Shown here piece after piece: positions 1-11,119 of a stretch of DNA of 64,000 nucleotides. The first letter of the stretch is position 1, and the number at the start of each line of letters is the position of its first letter. Position numbers and translations under genes: made by a program. The stretch is from Girardinichthys multiradiatus (lineage: Eukaryota; Chordata; Actinopteri; Cyprinodontiformes; Goodeidae), in the NCBI RefSeq assembly GCF_021462225.1, contig NC_061816.1, positions 25,777,049 to 25,841,048 of the forward strand. Direction: 5' to 3'. Under the pieces are notes generated by a model, which was not told the DNA's origin, did no database searches, and worked only from the letters and a program-made list of their open reading frames with translations.

Positions 1-64
1 GCCAGGAATCGAACCCAGGACCTTCTTGCTGCAAGGCAACAGTACTACCAACTGTGCAGCCCGA
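1..64 (-). repeat. tRNA-like head of a SINE-like retroposon (partial)
   Basis: On the minus strand this reads as a tRNA-derived promoter with a box-B match (GGTTCGATTCC). It is the same head as in the complete copy at 28107-28434. The window edge cuts it, and the body that should follow is not present. Confidence 0.7.
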
Positions 65-605
65 ACATAAATGTAACTTTATAAAATGTTTTTTATATGT
101 AGAAATTTATGAAAAACTGTTTCGCCACAGTTCTGCTAAATTTTTTCATTTTGATTTTTTCATTTTTCATGGTTTTATGCAGACAACTCTGCAGAACGAG
201 AGACCACAGTTCCACGTTTGGATACAGTCAAGGGCGAAAATCCCATTTCATTTTTGGGGGAGATAATAAACAGGAAAATTTCAGAGAGTAATACCTGGGG
301 GGACATGGAAAAAAACTTTATTTTCCTCTCTTTTTTCTGCTCCGTTGCGACTTTCCTTGTAGGTTTGAGCCCTCAGCATATTAAATTTATTTTTTATTTT
401 TATTAATTATTTTTTATTTCATTCATTTACAGTATAAAATGAATATGGCACAAGTTGACATAAACAAAAGTTTTGAATGAAAAGGAGTAGTTTGAAGAAA
501 CAAAATCTTATATTGTCTACCCCTTCTCTCAAAAGTCAGTGTACTAAACCATAAGCAACTAAGCATCAATTAACCATACATATAGATACATCTTTGTACA
601 CAAAG

Positions 606-610
<5 letters not shown>
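65..610. other. A/T-rich intergenic DNA, nothing recognised
   Basis: Only short overlapping open frames in T-rich DNA are present. No domain, splice pattern or repeat family was recognised. Confidence 0.5.

Positions 611-702
<92 letters not shown>
611..702. repeat. (TA)n microsatellite
   Basis: About 92 bp of alternating TA with one TGTA interruption. It abuts the left end of a Tc1 element, whose TA target site merges into the array. Its translation is a meaningless Tyr-Ile polymer. Confidence 0.97.
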
Positions 703-2312
703 CAGTACAGACCAAAAGTTTGGACACACCTTCTCATTCAAAGAGTTGTCTTTATTTTCATGACTATGAATATTGTAGCTTCACACTGAAGGCATCAAAA
801 CTATGAATTAACACATGTTGAATTATATACTGAACAAAAAAGTGTGAAACAACTGAAAATATGTCTTATATTCTAGGTTCTTCAAAGTAGCCAACTTTTG
901 CTTTGATTACTGCTACGCACACTCTTGGCATTCTGTTGATGAGCTTCAAGAGGTAGTCACCTTAAATGGTTTTCACTTCACAGGTGTGCCCTGTCAGGTT
1001 TAATAAGTGGGATTTCAAGCCTTATAAATGGGGTTGGGACCATCAGTTGTGTTGTGCAGGAGGTGAATACAGTACACAGCTGATAGTCCTACTGAATAGA
1101 CTGGTAGAATTTGTATTGTGGCAAGAAAAAAGCAGCTAAGTAAAGAAAAACGAGTGGCCATCATTACTTTAAGAAATGAAGGTCAGTCAGTCCGAACAAT
1201 TGGGAAAACTTTGAAAGTGTCCCCAAGTGCAGTCGCAAAAACCATCAAGCGCTAGAAAGAAACTGGCTCACATGAGGACCGCCCCAGGAAAGGAAGACCA
1301 AGAATCACCTCTGCTGCGGACGGTAAGTTCATCCGAGTCACCAGCCTCAGAAATCGCAGGTTAACAGCAGCTCAGATTAGAGAACAGGTCAATGCCACAC
1401 AGAGTTCTAGCAGCAGACACATCTCTAGAGCAAATGTTAAGAGGAGACTGTGTGAATCAGGCCTTCATGGTAAAATAGCTGCTAGGAACCCACTGCGGAG
1501 GGCAGGCAACAAGCAGAAGAGACTTGTTTGGGCTAAAGAAGACAAGGAATGGACATTAGACCAGTGGAAATCTGTGCTTTGGTCTGATGCGTCCAAGTTT
1601 GAGATCTTTGGTTCCAACCACCGTGTCTTTGTGTGGCGCAGAAGAGGTGACGGATGGACTCTACATGCCTGGTTCCTACCGTGAAGCATGGAGGAGGTGT
1701 GATGGTGTGGGGGTGTTTTGCTGGTGACACTGTTGGGGATTTATTCAAAATTGAAGGCATACTGAACCACAGCATCTTGCAGCAGAATGCTATTCCATCC
1801 GGTTTGCGTTTAGTTGGACCATAATTTATTTTTCAAGAGGACAATGACCCCAACCACACCTCCAGGCTGTGTAAGGGCTATTTGACCAAGAAGGAGAGTG
1901 ATGGGGTGCTGCGTCAGATGACCTGGCCTCCACAGTCACCGGACCTGAACCCAATCAAGATGGTTGGGGTGAGCTGGACCGCAGAGTGAAGGCAAAAGGG
2001 CCAACAAGTGCTAAGTATCTCTGGAAACTCCTTCAACACTGTTGGAAAACCATTTCAGGTGACTACCTCTTGAAGCTCATCAACAGAATGCCAAGAGTGT
2101 GCAGAGCAGTAATCAAAGCAAAAGGTGGCTACTTTGAAAAACCTAGAATATAAGACATATTTTTAGTTGTTTCACACTTTTTTGTTCAGTATATAATTCC
2201 ACATGTGTTAATTCATAGTTTTGATGCCTTCAGTGTGAAGTTACAATATTCATAGTCATGAAAATAAAGAAAACTCTTTGAATAAGGTGTGTCCAAACTT
2301 TTGGTCTGTACT
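703..2312 (+). mobile_element. Tc1/mariner element A with long inverted ends
   Basis: The ends read CAGTACAGACC on the left and GGTCTGTACT on the right, within inverted repeats of about 190 bp (703-894 and 2125-2312). The right end has small deletions, including the final G. The interior carries a broken Tc1 transposase. TA microsatellite lies on both sides, as expected for an element that targets TA. Total length is about 1.6 kb, normal for a fish Tc1. Confidence 0.93.
1118..2153 (+). pseudogene. Tc1 transposase A, broken
   Basis: The family product is a DDE transposase of about 340 residues with an N-terminal paired-like helix-turn-helix region, which cuts and rejoins the element ends. Here the expected start is GTG instead of ATG (1118). 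An in-frame TAG lies near 1252, after the Thr-Ile-Lys-Arg coding stretch. Small indels follow: one near 1317-1324 where a codon is lost, and one near 1770 where a four-residue stretch is missing. The C-terminal catalytic region is recognisable from its DNA (FWSD-, QEDNDPNH- and SPDLNPI-type stretches), and the reading ends at TAA 2151-2153. It cannot make transposase. Confidence 0.9.
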
Positions 2313-2319
2313 ATATATG

Positions 2320-2380
<61 letters not shown>
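2313..2380. repeat. (TA)n microsatellite between two Tc1 elements
   Basis: About 65 bp of TA with TGTATG interruptions. It directly joins the right end of Tc1 A to the left end of Tc1 B and seems to have replaced the outermost bases of Tc1 B. Confidence 0.95.
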
Positions 2381-2388
<8 letters not shown>

Positions 2389-3883
2389 AGGGAACACTCA
2401 AATAACATCCTAGATCTGAATGAAGGAAATATTCTCATTGAATACTTTGTTCTGTACAAAACTGAATGTGCTGACAACAAAATCACACAAAAATCATCAA
2501 TGGAAATCAAATGTATTAACCAATAGAGGCCTGGATTTCGAGTCACACACAAAATAAAAGTGGAAAAACACACTACAGGCTGATCCAACTTTGATGTAAT
2601 ATCCTTAAAACAAGTCAAAATGAGGCTCAGTATTGTGTGTGACCTCCACGTGCCTGTATGACCTCCCTACAACGCCTGGGCATGCTCCTGATGAGACGGC
2701 GGATGGTCTCTTGAGGGATCTCCTCCCAGACCTGGACTAAAGCATCCGTCAACTCCTGGACAGTCTGTAGTGCAACATGACGTTGGTGGATGGAGCGAGA
2801 CATGATGTCCCAGATGTGCTCAATCGGATTCAGGTCTGCAGTAACTGCTGACACACTCCAGCCACATGAAGTCTAGCAATGTCCTGCATAGGAGGAGCCC
2901 AGGGCCAACCGCACCAGCATATGGTCTCACAAGAGGTCTGAGGATCTCATATTGGTACCCAATGGTAGTCATGCTACCTCTGGCGAGTACATGGCCCTCC
3001 AAAGAAATGCCAACCCACACCATTACTGACCCACTGCCAAACCGGTCATGCTGAAGGATGTTGCTGGCAGCAGATCGCTCTACACGGTGTCTCCAGACTC
3101 TGTCACGTCTGTCACATGTGCTCAGTGTGAACCTGCTTTCATCTGTGAAGAGCACAGGGCGCTAGTGGCGAATTTGCTAATCCTGGTGTTCTCTGGCAAA
3201 TGCCAAGCGTCCAGCACAGTGTTGGGCTGTGAGCACAACCCCCATTTGTGGACGTCGGGCCCTCATACCATTCTCATAGAGTCGGTTTCTAACCGTTTGT
3301 GCAGACACATGCACATTTGTGGCCTGCTGGAGGTCATTTTGCAGGGCTCTGGCAGTGCTCCTCCTGTTCCTCCTTGCACAAAGGCGGAGGTAGAGGTCCT
3401 GCTGCTGGGTTGTTGACCTCCTACGGCCTCCTCCACGTCTCCTGGTGTACTGGCCTCTCTCCTGGTAGTGCCTCCACGCTCTGGACACTACGCTGACAGA
3501 CACAGCAAACCTTCTTGCCACAGCTCGCATTGATGTGCCATCCTGGATGAGCTGCACTACCTGAGCCACTAGTGTGGGTTGTAGAGTCCGTCTCATGCTA
3601 CCACGAGTGTGAAAGCACCACCAACATTCAAAAGTGACCAAAACATCAGCCAGAAAGCATAGGTACTGAGAAGTGGTCTGTGGTCCCCACCTGCAGAACC
3701 ACTCCTTTATTGAGTGTCTTGCTAATCACCAAAGATTTCCTCCTGTTGTCTTTTCCATTTGAACAACAACATGTGAAATTAATTGTCAATCAGTGTTGCT
3801 TCCTAAGTGGACAGTTTGATTTTACAGAAGTTTGATTCACTATATTGTGTTGTTTAAGTGTTCCCTTTATTTTTTTGAGCAGT
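2381..3883 (-). mobile_element. Tc1/mariner element B
   Basis: The terminal sequence AAAAATAAAGGGAACACT at the left matches AGTGTTCCCTTTATTTTTTT at the right in inverse orientation. The right end goes on to TGAGCA, which is missing on the left, where the TA array begins. The transposase lies on the minus strand. This family differs from element A. Confidence 0.92.
2627..3596 (-). pseudogene. Tc1 transposase B, broken
   Basis: The start is taken at the Met-Arg-Arg-Thr methionine (ATG complement at 3594-3596), because the helix-turn-helix region [20 protein letters not shown] follows at once. The N-terminal part runs to a TAG at 3177-3179, where a tryptophan is expected after the REHQD stretch. 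The same frame resumes with LFTDESRF, which holds the first catalytic Asp. A frameshift and a short deletion near 2850-2880 destroy the second-Asp region. The final part has DLNPIEHIW, with the catalytic Glu, and runs to the stop at 2627. Two or more lesions make it inactive. Confidence 0.92.
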
Positions 3884-3894
3884 GCATGTAAATG

Positions 3895-4985
3895 AACATA
3901 TTATCTTTATATTGATACAGCTCTCTATGAATCAATATACTTTGTTACCTTGATAGAATACTACATTATATTATTTTCTTAAAAATAAAAATGGATCTAC
4001 TTTCTTTGGTCTCTTTAGACAGATTGTTCCACAGATTTATTTCATAAACAGAAATATAATGTTCCATTTGTTCAGTTCTGACTTTAGTTTTTTTTTTAAA
4101 TCTGATCCTCTCAAATTATAAATGCTATCTCTCTAAATAAATCTTTTTTGCAAACGTGCTGGTAATATATTGCTATGTATTTCAAACATGACTAGCAGAA
4201 TGTAAAGGTCCACCAAGTTGTGAAATTTCATTAAATTTAAGTTGAAGAACAATGGATTTGTTGGATCTCTGCAGTGTTTTCTGTATTTAGTTCTAACAGC
4301 TCTTTTTTGCAAATGAAAAATAGAATTTGTTTTACAAGTTTTACAGGCATTCCCTTAAAACTTCTACACAATAGGTCAGATAAGGAACGATCAGTGAATT
4401 GAATATCAACAATGCTTCATCATTTAATGAGTCTTTCACTTTATATAATAATGTAATTTTCTTTGATATGTTTATTTTTAAATTGTTGATGTGTGGTTTC
4501 CATTTTACGTTTTCATCAATAGTAACACCCAGGAATTCGATCTCTCTCACATGCTACATCACAAACCCATCAACATCAATCAACACATCTGTAGGAATCA
4601 CTCTAATGCTAAATATTATGTAATTGGTTTTTTCAACATTCATTGATAATTTATTTATGTTCAACTGTGTTTTTATGCTACTCAAGTCCTTGTTAACTAC
4701 ATCAAACTCATTTCCTAAATGTTCACCAGAATAGAAAAAAGTGGTGTCATCTGCAAAGAGAATACTTTGAAGATGTCTAGGTACGTGAACTAGATAATTG
4801 ATAGCAAGACCTCTAATACCATATTTACTTAACTTTTCAAGCAGTACATTGTGATCAATGGTATCAAAAGCTTTTTTTAAGTCTACAAATATATTTACAT
4901 AATAATGTTTCTTGTCTATTCCAGCAGATATTTCTGCAAGCATATCCATCAAAGCCATTGAAGTGGAATGATTAAATACTGTTAT
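3895..4985 (-). mobile_element. 5'-truncated LINE fragment
   Basis: A minus-strand non-LTR retrotransposon remnant. The RT-like frame occupies 4341-4958, and a further degraded C-terminal tail can be followed in broken frames to about 3950 (a WNNLSKETK-like stretch). The 3' end lies beside the Tc1 B end. The 5' end stops in mid-RT at about 4980, the usual result of incomplete reverse transcription. Confidence 0.85.
4341..4958 (-). pseudogene. LINE reverse transcriptase fragment
   Basis: The first part carries the palm motif FVDLKKAFDTIDHNVLLEKL and then jumps to LFADDTTFF, the catalytic F-ADD box. The usual segment between them (YLxxRxQ...GVPQGSxLGP) is missing, so about 50 residues were deleted in frame. 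One in-frame stop near 4554 precedes the EIEFLGVTIDENVKWKPHI stretch, the RT thumb-like region. The clade looks CR1/L2/Rex-like, but this is inference. It is inactive. Confidence 0.88.
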
Positions 4986-6364
4986 TAAAAGTAATAGTTA
5001 TAGCATTGTTCTTTACTGACCTGGCTGACTGACAATTGGTCACAGGCAAACACATAGACAGGAGATATTGCCATTAGCAAAAACCCACTACAAAAATACT
5101 AATATGCATAATTAATAATGAAAATGAACAAAAACAAAAAATGTATTGTTTCTCAAAGAAGCAGAGAAATGTTTTGTCTCAGTTTGTTTAACAATCAAAA
5201 CAGAACAATCTTTGACTTTAAATTAAATTATATATCCTTCAAACTGAATATCTAAGTCATGAGACATGTAAACTACTAGCCTACAAAAAATAATGAAAAC
5301 TCTGACCTTAAACTTAAATAAAAATACTTTTCAAAATCTGAATATCTCTCCAGGAACAAATCTTAAATGCCAATAAAATATGATTTAGGCTTATATCCGA
5401 CATCAACATCCTGATAGTTGTTTTTGAAAAATCTGTCCTCTTTATTTCCTCCCCTTTTCCCTCATCTATGTTTCCTCTCAGTCCTTATCTTATTAATCTG
5501 TTTTTTCTCCTGTCTTCCTTCCTTTCCCTCTCCTCCCTACATTGTGTACTCTTCTCTCTTCTGTCCTCCCCTCTCCCATGTCACTGCTGCTATATTACAT
5601 ACTCGTTTGAACTTGTTAACCATCATAAGCTAGGCTATTTGCTTAACCAATGAGCTGATAAAAAAAACAGGCTGATTTTGGACAAAGCAAGTGGTGTGAT
5701 AAAAGATGTATTGGCTTTTACACATTGCTGCATTGGCGTTTGAGTTGTACTTTTATTTAAAATTACTATATTATTATAAAAACAAAATATTTAAGTTTAC
5801 AATTATTTTTCTGGGGGGACATCTTTATGGAAGATGAAGACACATCCCTTGTGTTCCCTTTGTAATTTCCACCTATTGATGCAGCTTGCCAAAAGCTCCA
5901 AGATATTCTTCACCCTCGTGTCCTTCCATCATCTGCTCCACTATCTACGCATCTTCTACTTTATATAAATATTTGTTTATGATTAGACAGTCAAGGTATC
6001 AATTCCCTGTACTTATGGACTAAATGTATTGTTATGATGTGTGAATGAGTATCTGAAATTATTATGTATTTTACAGGATATTATTACCAGTGTGTTTAAG
6101 TGAAAAAAAATTGTAAAAAAGAAAATAAACAAATAAATAAATATTTCCAAAAGTGGTTTAGGGGAAACAAGGGACGAGTGGACTTTACAGGAAGTTTGGA
6201 GGATCGTGAAAAAGTTATCATGAGAAAAGAGGCTGTGGATGAAGTGTCACTGTGGGGGGATGCTTTGCTCCAGCAGCACCTGGCTAGGTTCACCATCATC
6301 CTCTATGAATCCTACCATTTATCAGAGGGTGTTTAAGGAAAATGCGAGAGCACCTCAATGTGGC
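4986..6364. other. Intergenic, pyrimidine-rich stretch only
   Basis: The only structure seen is a C/T-rich tract at about 5417-5580. Open frames here, including one of 78 codons at 6100, resemble nothing recognised and have low-complexity starts. Confidence 0.5.
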
Positions 6365-6690
6365 TAAGGTGGTAGGGGTTCATCATACAATCGGTGGGAT
6401 GTCTGATCGAACATCCGCTCTTTCCGTCTTAGTTGTTGGATCCTTGGGCAAGACACTTCACCGCCTTGGCTGCTGATGGTAGTCAGAGGGCCCGGTGGCG
6501 CCGATTGTATGGCAGCCCCACTTCTGTCAGTATGCCTCAGGACAGCCGTGGCTACAATGTAGCCTACCACTGTCAGTGTGCAAATGTGTGTATGAATGGG
6601 TGAATGACTAATTATAGTGTAAAGTGGTTTGGAGTCCTTGGACTTGATAAAAAGCAATACAAGTGGAGTCCGTTTACCATTTAAAAATAT
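6365..6690 (+). repeat. SINE-like retroposon with fish 3' tail
   Basis: The start resembles a tRNA box A (GTGGCTAAGGTGGTAGGGG). The body has CCTTGGGCAAGACACTTCA and CAGCCGTGGCTACAATGTAG. The end is of the type AAGCAATACAAGTGGAGTCC followed by TTTACCATTT. A partial copy of the same body is at 28575-28748. The family name is not certain; the end resembles SINEs that share an L2-type LINE tail. Confidence 0.75.
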
Positions 6691-6704
6691 TAGAGCTGAA
6701 GCAA

Positions 6705-7015
6705 AACTGGAACCTGCAACATGACAATGATAAAAAAAATACCAGTATATACACCAAGGACTGATGATAATTAAGAAACAGAAAGTTCAAGGCCTTATCG
6801 AAGCCCATCTCTAGATCTCAATTAAATGCTATGGAGACTTGAAATGGTCTAAACATGCAAGAACCTCAATCATCCCATATGTGAAGATGAGGAGTGGGAC
6901 AAACGTTCCTCACACATTGATGTTAAAGACTGGTAGATGGTTGTGTCTCACTGACAATATTTCAGCCAAAAGCAGTAGGGTGTCCTAACTCTTCCCCAGT
7001 TTTTATCTTTTTTTT
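6705..7015 (+). mobile_element. Tc1 fossil (3' half of transposase)
   Basis: DNA resembling the second half of a Tc1 transposase gene can be followed through many indels: a CAACATGACAATGAT stretch (second Asp), AGATCTCAATTAAATGCTATG (the LNP-E region), GAGGAGTGGGACAAAC and TATTTCAGCCAAAAG. No frame is open. It may extend right into the 3' terminal repeat at about 7300. Confidence 0.75.
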
Positions 7016-8197
7016 AAATCAGTAAAACAATGTTCATTTTTGGTGATTACCTAAAATTAAGTAACTTTATTTTTCAGAAATAAAAGCAAAACAACACATA
7101 CATTTGTTAACATTTCTACACAAAGAAGAGAATATTGTTCATAATGTTAACTTGCTAACATGTTTGTAAATTGTTGTTTGGTCTTTAAGCTACAAATATC
7201 TATAGATTTGAGATAAAAGTAAACACTTTTCTTTCTTATGCTTTACTGCCTCAACATTTCACTCATGGCATCAAGTGATAATTATCTTTTCATTGAAGTT
7301 AAATCAGAGGATCTGAATAATGGATATATGTTACCACTTCATATCTGTTTGTCCTGTTAAAAACCTTCTATCCATCCTTCTGCTTCCAGATTTCTCAATG
7401 CTTGCTCTCATTTTCTCTCCCTTCATCACCTTGTCTTTGTTGTAAATGCTTTCTTCTCCCCTCTGCCACAAATTGGAAGTCAGAGGGTGACGCATCATTC
7501 ATTTGTTATTCCACTAAACACTGTGTCAATCTCCCCTCTGAGCTGCAGTTTCATATCTGATCAAGAAAAATGCCACCTCTTACAGTGGTCTGCTGTGGAT
7601 TAAAGAAAAAAAACAAGTGCATCATGCCTCAGGCAAGACCAGTTTGCAGCAAAAGCATTTCAAGAGGGCTTAGCATGAAAAGAACTGCCAGATTTAATGT
7701 GGAAAATTGGGAAGAAATGTTTTTCTTTTTATCCAGTGTAGGTAAATATCTGCTTCTGACTGTATGTTTGAAAGAATCTCTACATATTCACAGAAACAAC
7801 GATATGATGTAACAAAGTAAGAAATTAGAGCACAAATCAGTGTGTCAGTAAACATTTGAGATAAACATGGTTAAAAGAATTAATGACAGCTGCAGTCAGT
7901 GAAGAAAAAACTAAATGTACCCTATACCTTGTAGCTTTCATTGTTTGGGATAAAGGGATAAAACAATCAAATTTTTTTTTTTACTACACAGTCACATGGC
8001 TATAATGTTCAACTAGTTTCTTTAAATCACTCCTGCCTTCCCATGATAACAGCTTTGGTCTGCTTTTCTGAAAAAGAAAAATACCTTAAGTCCCTTAGAT
8101 TTGCTGTCTGTGTTCAATGATAAATAGCCATCTTCTGCAGTAATGATCAACTTAAACCTTTAGTTTAAGATACATTGCACCTGCATTAGCTCTGGTG
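7016..8197. other. Intergenic, possibly Tc1 tail then unassigned
   Basis: 7016-7310 may be the terminal repeat of the Tc1 fossil. From 7310 on I recognise nothing. An 80-codon open frame at 7570-7812 has no domain I know. Confidence 0.4.
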
Positions 8198-8290
8198 AGG
8201 CTGGCAATAGCATTGGAGAGGCGGGCGATTGCATTGGATAGGCTGGTAATAGCATTGGAGAAGCTGGCAATACCATTGGAGAGGATGGTT
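8198..8290. repeat. 21-bp minisatellite, four units
   Basis: Four 21-bp units, of the type AGGCTGGCAATAGCATTGG plus AG, run head to tail (8198, 8219, 8240, 8261) with a partial fifth. In one forward frame each unit reads as a heptad like RLAIALE. A second short array of the same unit is at 9285-9350. Confidence 0.92.
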
Positions 8291-9284
8291 ACAGTCTGAC
8301 AAAAGGAAAACAAAAGGAGGGTACTAGAACCATTTGTTGAGGTTTACATACATAATCTCTAATAAATAAAAAACATCAGATGAAATAACGGTCTCCAATA
8401 AACATAAAGTCTACAATAGAGTGGACCTAAAACTATTATTTCCAAAAGTATGATTAACCAAAAAAGGACTGAAATAAAAGGCTTTCCGTCCCTGATCAAA
8501 ACTCAACAAGCAACTTTCCAAAGTGAGGCTTCTGTGCCTGTCTTCAGAAGCTCACAAATACTTGTAAAGGTACACAAGACAGGTCTCTAAATAAACTCTT
8601 AGTGGCCAACTAGACATGGCGATTAAAAAGATAGTGCTAACAAAACCTTTAAACAAAAAAGCCACAGTCAAAGTCAACCATTTTCACTAGACACCCAACA
8701 AAGAGTCAAGCTGCTCAGAGTAAATCACAGTCACACTCAATGACAGATGAGCTGAGTTTAAATAAGAGGGTCTATTCTGTGATTGGAGGAGCTGGAGATG
8801 AACAGTCCAATCAGGTTCCAGAAGGAATTCCATCAGGAGGAGTTAGAAAAACTCAGCCACTCCCAGACATGTAACTGCACAGCTAGGCCAGCAAATCCTC
8901 AACCTGTAATTGCGCAGTCCTATGCAAATCAAATGGCCTCAGGCCCTAAATTCTTAAATTTTGGAGAGAGGTTGTCTGTATACTTATTCCATATGTGGCG
9001 GGGCTTGCCGTTACCAAACGCCAGTGCTCAAATTACCTCTTTCATCCATTGCTCCATAATACAACGCCATATTGGGCTGCTATAAACTACAAAATGTGGT
9101 TGCTTGTACTTTTCCAATATGGAGCAGTATCAGTGCCAAAATGAAGACTATTGCGCACCCAGTGGTGGCTACTTCCTTGTTGCATGAGGCTATTTCCATT
9201 CTGAAGCCAGTTACATATTTGATTAATGATAGATCGGCTACGGTAACTGAGCGGCCAGCGCTGGCAAATGAGAAGGAGTACTCA
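8291..9284. other. Intergenic between two minisatellite loci
   Basis: No gene was recognised. A short imperfect palindrome (GTGAGGCTTCTG ... CAGAAGCTCAC) lies at 8522-8552. Open frames of about 100 codons at 8783-9085 have no recognised domain. Confidence 0.45.
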
Positions 9285-9350
9285 CTTGCGTTAGCTCCGG
9301 ATAGGCTGGCAATAGCATTGGAGAAGCTGGCGTTAGCATTGGAGGAGCTA
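9285..9350 (+). repeat. 21-bp minisatellite, second locus
   Basis: Two good units (9303-9323, 9324-9344) with degenerate units on both sides, matching the 8198 array. They sit inside a 104-codon forward frame (9072-9386) whose C-terminal part reads LAIALEKLALALEEL, a leucine/alanine heptad pattern that would form a coiled coil if made. Coding status is unknown. Confidence 0.85.
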
Positions 9351-9386
9351 ATGTTTGAATTGAGCCATGAAGTCAAAGCTCAATAG

Positions 9387-9904
9387 CTATTAGTGTTAGT
9401 GCAGCAGGTAACGTGCTAGTGCTCAAATAGTTTCACTTTTAGAACCATTAATAAAAGCAAACACCGTGGAAAAGTAAAGGTGGCAGTTTGGTCTGGCTGC
9501 TTGGTTGCATGGCAGGGCGCTTAGGAGCTCCTCTGGTGTAAGTGGCCACAGAATGGTAACAACGAGAGTGGGCAAAGTCATCCGTGGCACGATCTTAAAT
9601 GTAAAACCCTATATCTTCAGTTATCTTTAGCTAATGCTACAGACTATAAACATTTGGGTTTGACAGCAGAAAAAGACAAATATGTGAGGAAATATCAGTC
9701 TTTCAGTTTTTATTCGTATGTATTTATATCTGGATCTAAAACACAACTCAGAAGAACCTTTAGGTTAGCTAAAGTCTTAGAAAATATAAATCTGTTTTTA
9801 TGATGCTTTCCAGTGTTTTACAAGTATGGGTGGTTTGTCACTTTTAAATCATCTTTAAAAAAACGCTTGAGATTAATTTTAAAAATGTGATGGATTTCTT
9901 GAGG
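9387..9904. other. Intergenic, nothing recognised
   Basis: No domain, RNA gene or repeat family was recognised. Confidence 0.4.
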
Positions 9905-10515
9905 ATCATCAATGTGAGACCGGTCTTTGTGTTCTTTTGGGTCAGCAGTGGTTCTGGCCTCGGAACTCTCCCATGGGGTCAGGTTTTGCCCAGTTTCTCA
10001 TTTCTGTTTTTGAATAATGAGCCCTGATCTTCACTGAGATAAGTGAGGTCTGCAGAGCTTTAGATATTATTCTGTGACCTCCTGAATAACTCAGTGATGA
10101 GATGTTGGAAAAATTATGGTAGGTCGGGCTTTTCTTGTGAAGGTTTACAAGTATTTCATGTCTTCTCCATTTGTGGACAATGATTCTCACTGTGGTTATC
10201 TGAAATCCCAAAGCCTTATAAATGTCTGTATTCCCCTTTCCAGAATAATAGATGTCACTGACTTTATTTCTCATGTGTTCTTGAATTTATTTAAACTGAG
10301 GTGTAATTTTGTTTGTGTTTATGTTTTGCCTACTTCATGTTGTGTGACAGATTCTATTTAAGTTCCCTCTTACTTTACTGGTCTCGCAGTTGGATAGCAT
10401 TTTTCCCTCAAATAAAAGCATAATTTAAAACCGTGTTTTGTATTTACTCAAGTTAGCTTCGTTTGACTATGAAATTTGTTTGATAATCTGAATATATTTA
10501 GGTGTACCAAAAAAA
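9905..10515 (-). mobile_element. Tc1 fossil (5' half, reversed)
   Basis: A minus-strand frame at 9942-10274 begins MRNKVSDIYYSGKGNTDIYK and continues ALGFQITTVRIIVHKWRRH. That is the N-terminal helix-turn-helix region of a Tc1 transposase, with many substitutions and local frameshifts. The A/T-rich DNA at 10330-10515 resembles the upstream terminal repeat. The catalytic half is missing. Confidence 0.82.
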
Positions 10516-10589
10516 TCAAAATCAAAGATATCCATAAGGGGATAAATGATCCACCCAAAGACAGCAATGTTTAAACCTTGACTAGGCTG

Positions 10590-10890
10590 TTTAAATAGGT
10601 CCATGAGAATTTTTTTTAACAAACGCATTATGTTTTCCACTCTAAAAAAATAAAGAACATTACAGAGAACCCTGAGCATCCTCTTCATGAGACTGTTGTA
10701 CAACAACAGACTGTCTTCAGTCAGAGGCTTGAAATCTGCTGTAAGACAGACCAGTACAGGAGATCCTTCCTGCCCACAGCCATCAGCGTCTACAACGGCT
10801 CTTTGAAGAAACCTGCATATTTATGAGCTACAGCAACATTTAGTTGCCCTTTGGAATTAAAAGTATTTTTAATTGAATTTTTAAATTTGA
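10590..10890 (+). mobile_element. LINE 3' end fragment
   Basis: It contains AACATTACAGAGAACCCTGA, TGTTGTACAACAACAGACTG, TACAACGGCTCTTTGAAGAA and an end of the type GGAATTAAAAGTATTTTTAA with TTGAATT repeats. The minus-strand LINE at 54500-55905 ends in the same sequence, so this is a short 5'-truncated copy of that family. Confidence 0.82.
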
Positions 10891-11119
10891 ATTGATGAAG
10901 TCTATTTGTTCAAATTAACATTACGCCATCATTTCTGCATTCTCATGCTGTCAAAAGCAAACGTTTTTCCTAAAGTAGGTCACCCTCAAAGTTATTTGGT
11001 TCTTCTAGGGAAATATTTGGCAGTCATTTTCAACTGACTCAAGAATGTAAAAGGCTCGCCAACAGTCTGAATATATATTTTGAAAAGCAACCCAGAAAGC
11101 TTCATAGTTTTGATCAATG

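Noticed and set aside
594..806. 70-codon frame with a Tyr-Ile polymer
   Set aside because: It is translated TA microsatellite plus Tc1 terminal repeat.
3048..3416. 122-codon plus-strand frame
   Set aside because: It is the antisense shadow of the minus-strand Tc1 transposase.
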